A DNA stretch of 64,000 bases, taken from NCBI RefSeq assembly GCF_001591365.1, contig NZ_BCUT01000007.1, positions 1 to 64,000 of the forward strand, read 5' to 3'. This document shows, piece after piece, positions 14,918 to 23,124 of this stretch. This DNA comes from Variovorax paradoxus NBRC 15149. GTDB taxonomy: Bacteria > Pseudomonadota > Gammaproteobacteria > Burkholderiales > Burkholderiaceae_C. The position numbers were made by a program, and so were the translations under genes. Within the stretch, counting starts at the first letter, position 1. The number at the start of each line of letters is the position of its first letter. The notes below the pieces were generated by a model. The model saw only the letters and a program-made list of their open reading frames with translations, was not told the origin of the DNA and searched no databases.

Positions 14918-17236
14918 ATGAGCCTCTTCAATAAAGTCACCAAGTCCTTCCAATGGGGCGACAAGACCGTCGTCATGGAAACCGGTGAAATCGCCCGCCA
15001 GGCCAGCGGCGCCGTGGTGGTCGACATCGACGGCACCGTGATCCTCGCGACCGTGGTCGCCTCCAAGACCGCCAAGCCGGGCCAGGACTTCTTCCCGCTG
15101 ACCGTCGACTACATCGAGAAGACCTACGCCGCGGGCAAGATCCCCGGCAGCTTCTTCAAGCGCGAAGCCAAGCCCAGCGAACACGAAACCCTGACCAGCC
15201 GCCTGATCGACCGTCCGATCCGCCCGCTGTTCCCCGAGGGCTTCCTGAACGAAGTGCACGTGGTCATCCACACGCTGTCGCTCAACCCCGAAGTCGACGC
15301 CGACATCGCCGCCATGATCGGCGTGAGCGCCGCGCTGTCGATCTCCGGCATTCCGTTCAGCGGCCCGATCGGTGCTGCCCGCGTGGGCTACATCAACGGC
15401 CAGTACGTGCTGAATCCGGGCCAGACCGCCCGCAAGGATTCGCAGATGGACCTCGTGGTGGCCGGCACCGAAGCCGCCGTGCTGATGGTCGAGTCCGAAG
15501 CACGGCAACTCAGCGAAGAAATCATGCTGGGCGGCGTGGTGTTCGGCCATGAACAGGCCAACATCGCGATCAATGCGATCCATGAACTCGTGCGCGACGC
15601 CGGCAAGCCGGTGTGGGACTGGCAAGCGCCGGCCGAAGACGAAGCCTTCGTTGCCAAGGTCAAGAGCCTGGCCGAGGAAAAGCTGCGCGCCGTCTACCAG
15701 ATCCGCAGCAAGCAAGCCCGCACGCAAGCCCTGCGCGAAGCCAATGCCAGCGTGATGAACACGCTGAAGGAAAGCGGCGAGCCCTTCGACGCCGGCAAGG
15801 TCAACGACCTGCTGTTCGCTATCGAATCGAAGATTGTCCGCAGCCAGATCCTGTCGGGCGAACCGCGCATCGACGGCCGCGACACGCGCACCGTGCGCCC
15901 CATCGAGATCCGCAACTCCGTGCTGCCGCGCACCCACGGCTCGGCGCTGTTCACGCGCGGCGAGACGCAGGGCCTGGTCGTCACCACGCTCGGCACCGAA
16001 CGCGACGCGCAGCGCATCGACGCGCTGGCCGGCGAGTACGAAGACCGCTTCCTGTTCCACTACAACATGCCTCCCTTTGCCACCGGCGAAGTGGGCCGCA
16101 TGGGCTCGACCAAGCGCCGCGAAATCGGCCACGGCCGCCTGGCCAAGCGCGCGCTCGTCGCCGTGCTGCCGACCAAGGAAGAGTTCCCCTATACCATCCG
16201 CGTGGTGTCTGAAATCACCGAATCCAACGGCTCCTCGTCGATGGCCTCGGTGTGCGGCGGCTGCCTCTCGATGATGGACGCCGGCGTGCCGATGAAGGCC
16301 CACGTGGCCGGCATCGCCATGGGCCTCATCAAGGAAGACAACCGCTTTGCGGTGCTGACCGACATCCTGGGCGACGAAGATCACCTGGGCGACATGGACT
16401 TCAAGGTGGCCGGCACGACCAACGGCATCACCGCACTGCAGATGGACATCAAGATCCAGGGCATCACCAAGGAAATCATGCAGGTCGCACTGGCCCAGGC
16501 CAAGGAAGCGCGCATGCACATCCTCGGCAAGATGCAGGAAGCCATGGGCGAGGCCAAGACCGAGGTGTCGCAGTTCGCACCGCGCCTGACCACGCTGAAG
16601 ATCAACCCCGAGAAGATCCGCGACGTGATCGGCAAGGGTGGCGCGGTCATCCGCGGCCTGCAGGAAGAAACCGGCACGACGATCAACATCGACGAAGACG
16701 GCACCATCACCATCGCCTCGACCGACCCTGAAAAGGCCGAGTTCGCCAAGAAGCGCATCGAGCAGATCACGGCCGAAGTCGAAATCGGCAAGGTCTACGA
16801 AGGCCCGGTCACCAAGATCCTGGACTTCGGCGCGCTCATCAACCTGCTGCCCGGCAAGGACGGCCTGCTGCACATCAGCCAGATCGCGCACGAGCGCGTC
16901 GAGAAGGTGACCGACTACCTGAGCGAAGGCCAGATCGTCAAGGTCAAGGTGCTCGAGACCGACGAAAAGGGCCGCGTCAAGCTGTCCATGAAGGCCCTGA
17001 CCGAGCGTCCGGCCGGTATGGAATACAGCGAGCGTCCGCCGCGCGAAGACCGTGGCGACCGCGGTGACCGTGGCGGCGAGCGCCGCGAGCGTTCGGACCG
17101 CGGCGACCGTGGTGGCGATCGCGGCGAACGCGCTCCGCGTTTCAACAGCGAGCAGCAACAGCAGCCGCGCAGCAACGAGCAGCAGCCGGCACCCGTCGGC
17201 GAGCAGCCGTACGCACCGCGCGATTCGCAAGAGTAA
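14918..17236 (+). CDS. pnp: Polynucleotide phosphorylase
   Basis: A 772-residue 3'-to-5' phosphorolytic exoribonuclease, trimeric, part of the RNA degradosome. Order: first RNase PH domain, helical linker, catalytic second RNase PH domain (TRGETQGLVVTTLG, SNGSSSMASVCGGCLSMMDAGVP), KH domain (IRDVIGKGGAVIRGLQ, about 560-620) and S1 domain (GKVYEGPVTKILDFGALI, about 625-695). A tail from about 705 is rich in RGD/GDR repeats and Gln, likely disordered and RNA- or partner-binding. The RBS CAGGAG precedes ATG 14918. The gene follows rpsO, as in most proteobacteria. Confidence 0.98.
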   Translation: MSLFNKVTKSFQWGDKTVVMETGEIARQASGAVVVDIDGTVILATVVASKTAKPGQDFFPLTVDYIEKTYAAGKIPGSFFKREAKPSEHETLTSRLIDRPIRPLFPEGFLNEVHVVIHTLSLNPEVDADIAAMIGVSAALSISGIPFSGPIGAARVGYINGQYVLNPGQTARKDSQMDLVVAGTEAAVLMVESEARQLSEEIMLGGVVFGHEQANIAINAIHELVRDAGKPVWDWQAPAEDEAFVAKVKSLAEEKLRAVYQIRSKQARTQALREANASVMNTLKESGEPFDAGKVNDLLFAIESKIVRSQILSGEPRIDGRDTRTVRPIEIRNSVLPRTHGSALFTRGETQGLVVTTLGTERDAQRIDALAGEYEDRFLFHYNMPPFATGEVGRMGSTKRREIGHGRLAKRALVAVLPTKEEFPYTIRVVSEITESNGSSSMASVCGGCLSMMDAGVPMKAHVAGIAMGLIKEDNRFAVLTDILGDEDHLGDMDFKVAGTTNGITALQMDIKIQGITKEIMQVALAQAKEARMHILGKMQEAMGEAKTEVSQFAPRLTTLKINPEKIRDVIGKGGAVIRGLQEETGTTINIDEDGTITIASTDPEKAEFAKKRIEQITAEVEIGKVYEGPVTKILDFGALINLLPGKDGLLHISQIAHERVEKVTDYLSEGQIVKVKVLETDEKGRVKLSMKALTERPAGMEYSERPPREDRGDRGDRGGERRERSDRGDRGGDRGERAPRFNSEQQQQPRSNEQQPAPVGEQPYAPRDSQE

Positions 17237-17296
17237 GAAGGCAGGGCGCGGCGGCAGACATGCCGCTGCCGTCCCGCTTTCCAGTATTCGCTAACT

Positions 17297-17314
17297 ACGC
17301 CCGGAAACGGGCGT
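17297..17314 (+). other. GAAA-tetraloop hairpin before the quinone reductase gene
   Basis: ACGCCCG-GAAA-CGGGCGT is a perfect 7-bp stem with a GNRA loop, ending 15 nt before the ATG at 17330. It lacks a U-run, so it may be an mRNA stability or processing element in the pnp-qor spacer rather than a terminator. Confidence 0.5.
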
Positions 17315-17329
17315 TGCAGGCCAAAGACC

Positions 17330-18328
17330 ATGAAAGCCATTGAAATCACTTCGTACGGCGCCCCCGAGGTGCTGCGCGCCGTGGAGCGCCCCGATCCGGT
17401 GGCCGGCGTGGGCGAACTGCTGATCCGCGTCGCGGCCAGCGGCGTGAACCGTCCGGACGTGCTGCAGCGCAAGGGGCACTACCCGGTTCCGCCGGGCGCC
17501 TCCGACCTGCCGGGCCTCGAAGTGGCCGGCGAGATCGTGTCGGGCGACGCCGCGGCCCTGGCCGAGGCGGGGTTCAAGGTCGGCGACCGCGTCTGCGCGC
17601 TGATCGCGGGCGGAGGCTATGCCCAGCTGTGCGTGGCGCCCGTGGCGCAATGCCTGCCGGTGCCCAAGGGCTGGAGCGACATCGAGGCCGCCTCGCTGCC
17701 CGAGACCTTCTTCACCGTCTGGAGCAACGTGTTCGAGCGCGGCCGCCTGCAAAAGGGCGAGACCCTGCTGATCCAGGGCGGAACCAGCGGCATCGGCGTG
17801 ACGGCCATCCAGATCGCCAAGGCGCTGGGTGCCACCGTGATCGCCACGGCCGGCAGCGACGACAAGTGCGAGGCCTGCAAAAAGCTGGGCGCCGACCACG
17901 CCATCAACTACCGCACGAGCGACTTCGCCGAAGAAGCGAAGAAGCTCACCGGCGGCAAGGGCGTGGACGTGGTCCTGGACATGGTCGCGGGCGACTACGT
18001 GGCGCGCGAGATCGAATGCATGGCCGAAGACGGCCGGCTCGTGATCATCGCGGTGCAGGGCGGCGTCAAGAGCGACTTCAATGCGGGCCTGGTGCTGCGC
18101 AAGCGGCTGGTGATTACCGGCTCCACACTGCGTCCGCGGCCGGTGGCCTTCAAGGGGGCCATTGCCAAGGCGCTGCGCGAGAAGGTCTGGCCGCTGCTCG
18201 AAAGCGGCGCGGTCAAGCCGGTGATCCACAGCACCTTTGCGGCCGATGGCGAACCCAGCGGGGCAGCGCAGGCGCATGCGCTGATGGAATCCAACCAGCA
18301 CATCGGCAAGATCGTGCTGACATGGTGA
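17330..18328 (+). CDS. NAD(P)H-quinone oxidoreductase, zinc-independent MDR family
   Basis: A 332-residue medium-chain dehydrogenase/reductase of the QOR/PIG3 group, without the zinc ligands of alcohol dehydrogenases. It has the GroES-like N-terminus (YGAPEVLRAVERPDPV, GVNRPDVLQRKG), then a Rossmann nucleotide domain (LIQGGTSGIGVTAIQIAKALGA). Likely reduces quinones or small enones in the cytoplasm with NADPH. The stop overlaps a possible earlier start of tpiA, implying co-transcription. This pnp-qor-tpiA order is common in Comamonadaceae. Confidence 0.92.
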   Translation: MKAIEITSYGAPEVLRAVERPDPVAGVGELLIRVAASGVNRPDVLQRKGHYPVPPGASDLPGLEVAGEIVSGDAAALAEAGFKVGDRVCALIAGGGYAQLCVAPVAQCLPVPKGWSDIEAASLPETFFTVWSNVFERGRLQKGETLLIQGGTSGIGVTAIQIAKALGATVIATAGSDDKCEACKKLGADHAINYRTSDFAEEAKKLTGGKGVDVVLDMVAGDYVAREIECMAEDGRLVIIAVQGGVKSDFNAGLVLRKRLVITGSTLRPRPVAFKGAIAKALREKVWPLLESGAVKPVIHSTFAADGEPSGAAQAHALMESNQHIGKIVLTW

Positions 18329-18342
18329 CGGACAACAACACG

Positions 18343-19107
18343 ATGACCACGAAAAAGAAGCTGATCGCGGGCAACTGGAAGATGAACGGCAGCCTGGCTG
18401 CCAACGAGGCGCTGGTGAAGGCCCTGCAGCAGGGCCTGGCCGCGGCGCCGGCCAACTGCGGCATCGCGCTTTGCGCGCCGGCCCCGTATTTCGCGCAGCT
18501 GCAATCGCTGCTGGCGGGCTCCTCGGCCATGGCGCTGGGGGCACAGGACATCTCGGCGCATCCGCAGGGTGCGTTCACGGGCGAGCATTCGGCCGTCATG
18601 CTGAAGGATTTCGGCGTGCGCTATGCCATCGTCGGCCATTCGGAGCGCCGCCAATACCATGGCGAGACCGATGAGGCGGTGGCGGCCAAGGCGGCGGCTG
18701 CGCTCGCGAACGGCATCACGCCGATCGTCTGCGTGGGCGAAACGCTGGCCGAGCGCGAAGCAGGGCGTACCGAAGAAGTCGTCAAGCGCCAGCTGGCCGC
18801 GGTGATCCACGTCAATGGCCATTGCATCAGCGAGATCGTCGTGGCCTACGAGCCGGTCTGGGCCATCGGCACCGGCAAGACGGCCACGCCGGAACAGGCG
18901 CAGGCGGTGCATGCCGTGCTGCGCGCACAGCTGCACCATGCCGCGAGCGAGCACGCCGCCGGCATCTGCATTCTTTATGGCGGCAGCATGAACGCGGCCA
19001 ACGCCGCGCAGCTCCTGGCGCAGCCCGACATCGACGGCGGCCTGATCGGCGGCGCGTCGCTCAAGGCCCCCGACTTTTTGCAGATCATTTCCGCCGCTTC
19101 CCGCTGA
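18343..19107 (+). CDS. tpiA: Triose-phosphate isomerase
   Basis: A 254-residue TIM-barrel enzyme interconverting dihydroxyacetone phosphate and glyceraldehyde-3-phosphate. Catalytic residues are visible: Lys 13 in GNWKMNG, His 99 in IVGHSERR and Glu 170 in VAYEPVWAIGTG, with phosphate-loop YGGSMNAANA and GGLIGGASLK. ATG 18343 gives the conserved N-terminus; ATG 18322, overlapping the upstream stop, would add seven residues and cannot be excluded. secG follows 39 bp downstream. Confidence 0.96.
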   Translation: MTTKKKLIAGNWKMNGSLAANEALVKALQQGLAAAPANCGIALCAPAPYFAQLQSLLAGSSAMALGAQDISAHPQGAFTGEHSAVMLKDFGVRYAIVGHSERRQYHGETDEAVAAKAAAALANGITPIVCVGETLAEREAGRTEEVVKRQLAAVIHVNGHCISEIVVAYEPVWAIGTGKTATPEQAQAVHAVLRAQLHHAASEHAAGICILYGGSMNAANAAQLLAQPDIDGGLIGGASLKAPDFLQIISAASR

Positions 19108-19146
19108 ACGCGGGCAGTGGCCGATATCAATTAGGAGTAAGAACGA

Positions 19147-19560
19147 ATGAATGTGGTCCTCAATCTACTGGTCGGCGTGCAGATGCTGTCGGCCCTTGCA
19201 ATGATCGGGCTGATCCTGATCCAGCACGGCAAGGGCGCCGACATGGGTGCGGCCTTCGGCAGCGGCAGCGCGGGCAGCCTGTTCGGTGCGAGCGGCAGTG
19301 CGAATTTCCTTTCGCGCACCACGGCAGTGCTGGCGGCGGTATTCTTTGCATGCACCTTGCTGCTGGCCTACTTCAGCCACGCACGGCCTGCGGGCGGCGG
19401 CAGCCTGCTGGAGCGCGCGGCCGTCGGTACGCTGGCAACGCCCGCTTCGGGCGCGGCAGGGCAGATTCCGGGCGGCACCTCGGGCGCAGCCCCTGCCGGT
19501 GCACCTGCTTCGGCGCCTGCCGCACCCGTTTCGGGCGCGGGCCAGATCCCGAACAAATAA
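19147..19560 (+). CDS. secG: Preprotein translocase subunit SecG
   Basis: A 137-residue inner-membrane protein that assists SecYE-SecA protein export. Two hydrophobic helices (about 1-22 and 55-78) flank the conserved IQHGKGADMGAAFGSGSAGSLFG loop. A long Ala/Pro/Gly tail from about 95 is typical of beta-proteobacterial SecG and poorly conserved. TAGGAG lies before ATG 19147. tpiA-secG-tRNA-Leu-nuo is a conserved order. Confidence 0.95.
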   Translation: MNVVLNLLVGVQMLSALAMIGLILIQHGKGADMGAAFGSGSAGSLFGASGSANFLSRTTAVLAAVFFACTLLLAYFSHARPAGGGSLLERAAVGTLATPASGAAGQIPGGTSGAAPAGAPASAPAAPVSGAGQIPNK

Positions 19561-19677
19561 TCAAGTTGTTTTCATGAAGCTGTCAGTGAGAAACTGCTTC
19601 ATTTCAGGGTAAACTCTAAAGCTGTTCGGAAAGCCAAACACCTTTCCAGGTACCTCATGCCATCCGAACAAAAAACC

Positions 19678-19762
19678 GCGGTCGTGGTGAAATTGGTAGA
19701 CACGCTATCTTGAGGGGGTAGTGGCGAAAGCTGTGCGAGTTCGAGTCTCGCCGACCGCACCA
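19678..19762 (+). tRNA. tRNA-Leu (anticodon GAG)
   Basis: An 85-nt class II tRNA with encoded CCA. The acceptor stem is GCGGTCG/CGACCGC; the anticodon stem CTATC/GGTAG closes the loop TTGAGGG with anticodon GAG at 19712-19714, reading CUC and CUU. A variable arm follows (GTGGCGAAAGCTGT), then the T-arm with GTTCGAGTC. It lies between secG and nuoA. Confidence 0.97.
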
Positions 19763-19767
19763 AATCT

Positions 19768-19808
19768 CACCGGCAGAAAACCTCATCCAGAGTGTTTTCC
19801 TGCCGGTG
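19768..19808 (+). other. Strong stem-loop between tRNA-Leu and nuoA
   Basis: CACCGGCAG-AAAAC pairs with GTTTT-C-CTGCCGGTG, a 14-bp stem with one bulged C and a 12-nt loop. No U-run follows. It may be a processing or stabilising element where the tRNA is cut from a secG-tRNA-nuo transcript, or a weak terminator. Confidence 0.6.
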
Positions 19809-19830
19809 GCAAGCGGTGAAAAATCTCCCG

Positions 19831-20190
19831 ATGAACCTCGATTCCTATCTCCCCGTCCTCTTGTTCATTTTGGTCGGTGTCGGTGTAGGTGTCGCACCGC
19901 AAGTCATCGGCTACATCCTGGGTCCCAACCGGCCCGACGCAGCGAAGAACGCTCCCTACGAGTGCGGCTTCGAGGCCTTCGAGGATGCGCGCATGAAATT
20001 CGACGTGCGCTATTACCTCGTCGCCATTCTCTTCATCCTGTTCGATCTCGAGATTGCCTTTCTCTTTCCATGGGCCATTGCGCTCAAGGAAATCGGCGCC
20101 GTCGGCTTCTGGGCCATGATGATCTTTCTCGCCATCCTCGTCGTGGGCTTTGCCTACGAGTGGAAAAAAGGCGCGCTCGACTGGGAATGA
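19831..20190 (+). CDS. nuoA: NADH-quinone oxidoreductase subunit A
   Basis: A 119-residue membrane subunit of complex I, of normal length. Three hydrophobic helices with the conserved loop YECGFEAFEDARMKFDVRYYLVAILFILFDLEIAFLFPW between helices 1 and 2, which contacts NuoD near the quinone site. ATG 19831 is preferred to an upstream in-frame start that lies in the hairpin. First gene of the 14-gene nuo operon. Confidence 0.97.
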   Translation: MNLDSYLPVLLFILVGVGVGVAPQVIGYILGPNRPDAAKNAPYECGFEAFEDARMKFDVRYYLVAILFILFDLEIAFLFPWAIALKEIGAVGFWAMMIFLAILVVGFAYEWKKGALDWE

Positions 20191-20205
20191 CAAGGAATCG
20201 ACAAA

Positions 20206-20685
20206 ATGGCCATTGAAGGCGTCATGAAGGAAGGCTTCGTCACCACCACCTACGACTCGGTGGTGAATTGGGCGAAGACCGGATCACTTTGGCCGATGAC
20301 TTTCGGTCTGGCCTGCTGTGCCGTCGAAATGATGCACGCAGGCGCAGCCCGCTACGACATCGACCGTTTCGGCATGCTGTTCCGGCCCAGCCCGCGCCAG
20401 TCCGATCTGATGATCGTGGCCGGCACGCTGTGCAACAAGATGGCGCCGGCATTGCGCAAGGTCTACGACCAGATGCCCGAGCCGCGCTGGGTTCTTTCCA
20501 TGGGCTCGTGCGCCAACGGCGGCGGCTACTACCACTACAGCTATTCGGTGGTGCGCGGCTGCGACCGCATCGTGCCGGTGGATGTCTACGTGCCGGGTTG
20601 CCCGCCCACCGCCGAGGCGCTGCTCTACGGCGTGATCCAGCTGCAGCAGAAGATTCGCCGCACCAACACCATTGCGCGCGCCTGA
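20206..20685 (+). CDS. nuoB: NADH-quinone oxidoreductase subunit B
   Basis: A 159-residue peripheral-arm subunit that carries cluster N2, the last Fe-S cluster before quinone. Ligand cysteines are seen in GLACCAVEMM, GSCANGGG and VPGCPPTAEALLYG. Length is normal for the family. It starts 15 bp after nuoA. Confidence 0.97.
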   Translation: MAIEGVMKEGFVTTTYDSVVNWAKTGSLWPMTFGLACCAVEMMHAGAARYDIDRFGMLFRPSPRQSDLMIVAGTLCNKMAPALRKVYDQMPEPRWVLSMGSCANGGGYYHYSYSVVRGCDRIVPVDVYVPGCPPTAEALLYGVIQLQQKIRRTNTIARA

Positions 20686-20698
20686 GGGATTGCCGACG

Positions 20699-21310
20699 AT
20701 GACTGATTTTGCAATTTCGCCGGAGGTGCTGCGCGCCACCATTGCCGAGACGCTTGGCGCTCGCGCCAAGAGCGTGACGCTCGCACTGGGCGAGGTAACC
20801 GTAGTGGTTGCTGCCGACGCCTACATCGAGGCGGCCATGCTGCTGCGCGATGCGCCCGGCTGCCGCTTCGAGCAGCTGATCGACCTCTGCGGCATGGACT
20901 ACTCCGACTACCGCGAAGGCGAGTGGCAGGGCGAGCGCTATGGCGTCGTCACGCACCTGCTGTCGGTGAGCCTCAACCAGCGCGTGCGCCTCAAGGTGTT
21001 TGCGCCGAACGAAGACCTGCCCGTGGTCGACTCGCTCCAGCCCGTGTGGAACGCCGCCACCTGGTTCGAGCGCGAAGCCTTCGACCTCTACGGCATCGTG
21101 TTCGAAGGCCACGACGACCTGCGCCGCATCCTGACCGACTACGGCTTCATCGGCCATCCGTTCCGCAAGGACTTCCCGGTGTCGGGCCACGTCGAGATGC
21201 GCTACGACGAAGAGCAGAAGCGCGTGGTCTACCAGCCGGTATCGATCGAGCCGCGGGAAATTACCCCTCGCGTGATCCGCGAAGACAACTACGGCAGCGG
21301 TTTGCACTGA
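20699..21310 (+). CDS. nuoC: NADH-quinone oxidoreductase subunit C
   Basis: A 203-residue peripheral subunit without cofactor, 30-kDa family. The conserved C-terminal block ERE-AFDLYGIVFEGHDDLRRILTDYGFIGHPFRKDFP is present. NuoC is separate from NuoD here, unlike the NuoCD fusion in E. coli. ATG 20699 is chosen over an upstream start that overlaps the nuoB end. Confidence 0.97.
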   Translation: MTDFAISPEVLRATIAETLGARAKSVTLALGEVTVVVAADAYIEAAMLLRDAPGCRFEQLIDLCGMDYSDYREGEWQGERYGVVTHLLSVSLNQRVRLKVFAPNEDLPVVDSLQPVWNAATWFEREAFDLYGIVFEGHDDLRRILTDYGFIGHPFRKDFPVSGHVEMRYDEEQKRVVYQPVSIEPREITPRVIREDNYGSGLH

Positions 21311-21311
21311 T

Positions 21312-22565
21312 ATGGCCGAAATCAAGAACTACACACTCAACTTCGGTCCCCAGCATCCGGCCGCCCACGGCGTGCTGCGCCTGGTGCTCGAGCTCGACGG
21401 CGAAGTGATCCAGCGCGCCGATCCGCACATCGGCCTCCTGCACCGCGCAACCGAAAAGCTCGCCGAATCGCGCACCTTCATCCAGTCGCTGCCGTACATG
21501 GACCGTCTCGACTACGTGTCGATGATGAGCAACGAGCACGCCTACTGCCTTGCCATCGAGCGGATGATGGGCCTGGACGTGCCGATCCGCGCGCAGTACA
21601 TCCGCGTGATGTTCGCCGAGATCACCCGGCTGCTGAACCACCTCCTGTGGCTCGGCGCACACGGCCTGGATTGCGGCGCGATGAACATGCTCATCTACTG
21701 CTTCCGCGAGCGTGAAGACCTGTTCGACATGTACGAAGCCGTGTCGGGCGCGCGCATGCATGCGGCGTACTTCCGCCCGGGCGGCGTCTACCGCGACCTG
21801 CCCGATGCGATGCCGCAGTACAAGGTCAGCAAGATCAAGAACGCGAAGGCGATCGAGAAGCTCAACGAGAACCGCCAGGGCTCGCTGCTCGACTTCATCG
21901 ACGACTTCTGCAAGCGCTTCCCCGGAATGGTCGACGAGTACGAAACGCTGCTCACCGACAACCGCATCTGGAAGCAGCGCACCGTGGGCATCGGCGTGGT
22001 GACGCCGGAGCGCGCGCTGAACCTCGGCTTCACCGGCCCCATGCTGCGCGGCTCGGGTGTCGAATGGGACCTGCGCAAGAAGCAGCCCTACGACGTCTAC
22101 GACCAGATGCAGTTCGACGTGCCGGTCGGCAAGACCGGCGACTGCTACGACCGCTACCTCGTGCGCGTGGAAGAAATGCGCCAGGCCAACAGGATCATCC
22201 AGCAGTGCTCGGCCTGGCTGCGCGCCAACCCCGGCCCGGTGATCACCGACAACCACAAGGTCGCCGCACCCGCGCGCGAATCGATGAAGGCGAACATGGA
22301 GGAACTGATCCACCATTTCAAGCTCTTCACCGAAGGCTTCCACGTGCCCGAAGGCGAGGCCTATGCCGCCGTCGAGCACCCGAAGGGCGAGTTCGGCATC
22401 TACCTGGTGAGCGACGGCGCCAACAAGCCGTACCGCCTGAAGATCCGCGCGCCCGGCTTCCCGCACCTCGCCGCCCTCGACGAAATGTCGCGCGGCCACA
22501 TGATCGCCGACGCTGTCGCGGTGATCGGCACGATGGACATCGTGTTCGGCGAAATCGACAGGTGA
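21312..22565 (+). CDS. nuoD: NADH-quinone oxidoreductase subunit D
   Basis: A 417-residue 49-kDa subunit that forms the quinone-binding pocket with NuoB. Conserved regions include NFGPQHPAAHGVLRLVLELDGE, DPHIGLLHRATEKL, and the C-terminal FGEIDR. The His in HPAAHG and the Tyr of LPYMDRLDY correspond to quinone headgroup ligands of the family. It starts one base after the nuoC stop. Confidence 0.98.
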   Translation: MAEIKNYTLNFGPQHPAAHGVLRLVLELDGEVIQRADPHIGLLHRATEKLAESRTFIQSLPYMDRLDYVSMMSNEHAYCLAIERMMGLDVPIRAQYIRVMFAEITRLLNHLLWLGAHGLDCGAMNMLIYCFREREDLFDMYEAVSGARMHAAYFRPGGVYRDLPDAMPQYKVSKIKNAKAIEKLNENRQGSLLDFIDDFCKRFPGMVDEYETLLTDNRIWKQRTVGIGVVTPERALNLGFTGPMLRGSGVEWDLRKKQPYDVYDQMQFDVPVGKTGDCYDRYLVRVEEMRQANRIIQQCSAWLRANPGPVITDNHKVAAPARESMKANMEELIHHFKLFTEGFHVPEGEAYAAVEHPKGEFGIYLVSDGANKPYRLKIRAPGFPHLAALDEMSRGHMIADAVAVIGTMDIVFGEIDR

Positions 22566-22575
22566 GAAAGAGCGA

Positions 22576-23124
22576 ATGACGACTTCCTCGACCCACCATG
22601 ACACGGCGCCCTCGGCGCCTTCCGCTCCTCTGAAGCCCGCGATTCTCGAGCGCTTTGCGCGCGAGGTCGCCAAGTACCCCGAAGCCGGCAAGCAGTCGGC
22701 CGTGATGGCTTGCCTGGCCATCGTGCAGCAGGACGAAGGCTTCATCAGCATGCAGCGCGAGCGCGAGATCGCCGAGTACCTCGGCATGGCGCCGATCGCC
22801 GTGCACGAGGTCACGACCTTCTACAACATGTACAACCAGCATCCGGTGGGCAAGTTCAAGCTCAACGTTTGCACCAACCTGCCGTGCCAGCTGCGCGACG
22901 GCGTCACTGCGCTGGTCCACCTCGAGAAGAAGCTCGGCATCAAGATGGGCGAGACCACGGCCGACGGCATGTTCACGCTGCAGCAGAGCGAATGCCTGGG
23001 TGCCTGCGCCGATTCGCCCGTGATGCTGGTCAACGACCGCACCATGTGCAGCTTCATGAGCAACGAGAAGCTCGACCAGCTCATCGACGGGCTGCGTGCT
23101 TCCACCAAAGGGGAGGCCGCCTGA
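22576..23124 (+). CDS. nuoE: NADH-quinone oxidoreductase subunit E
   Basis: A 182-residue thioredoxin-like subunit with cluster N1a. Ligand cysteines are in CTNLPC and CLGACADSP. An N-terminal stretch of about 20 residues (TTSSTHHDTAPSAPSAP) is low-complexity. The stop shares its last base with the nuoF ATG, so translation is coupled. Confidence 0.97.
   Translation: MTTSSTHHDTAPSAPSAPLKPAILERFAREVAKYPEAGKQSAVMACLAIVQQDEGFISMQREREIAEYLGMAPIAVHEVTTFYNMYNQHPVGKFKLNVCTNLPCQLRDGVTALVHLEKKLGIKMGETTADGMFTLQQSECLGACADSPVMLVNDRTMCSFMSNEKLDQLIDGLRASTKGEAA

Noticed and set aside
19574..19602. Terminator after secG (ATGAAGC...GCTTCAT)
   Set aside because: The stem is short with an internal mismatch and no U-run follows; readthrough into the tRNA is likely.
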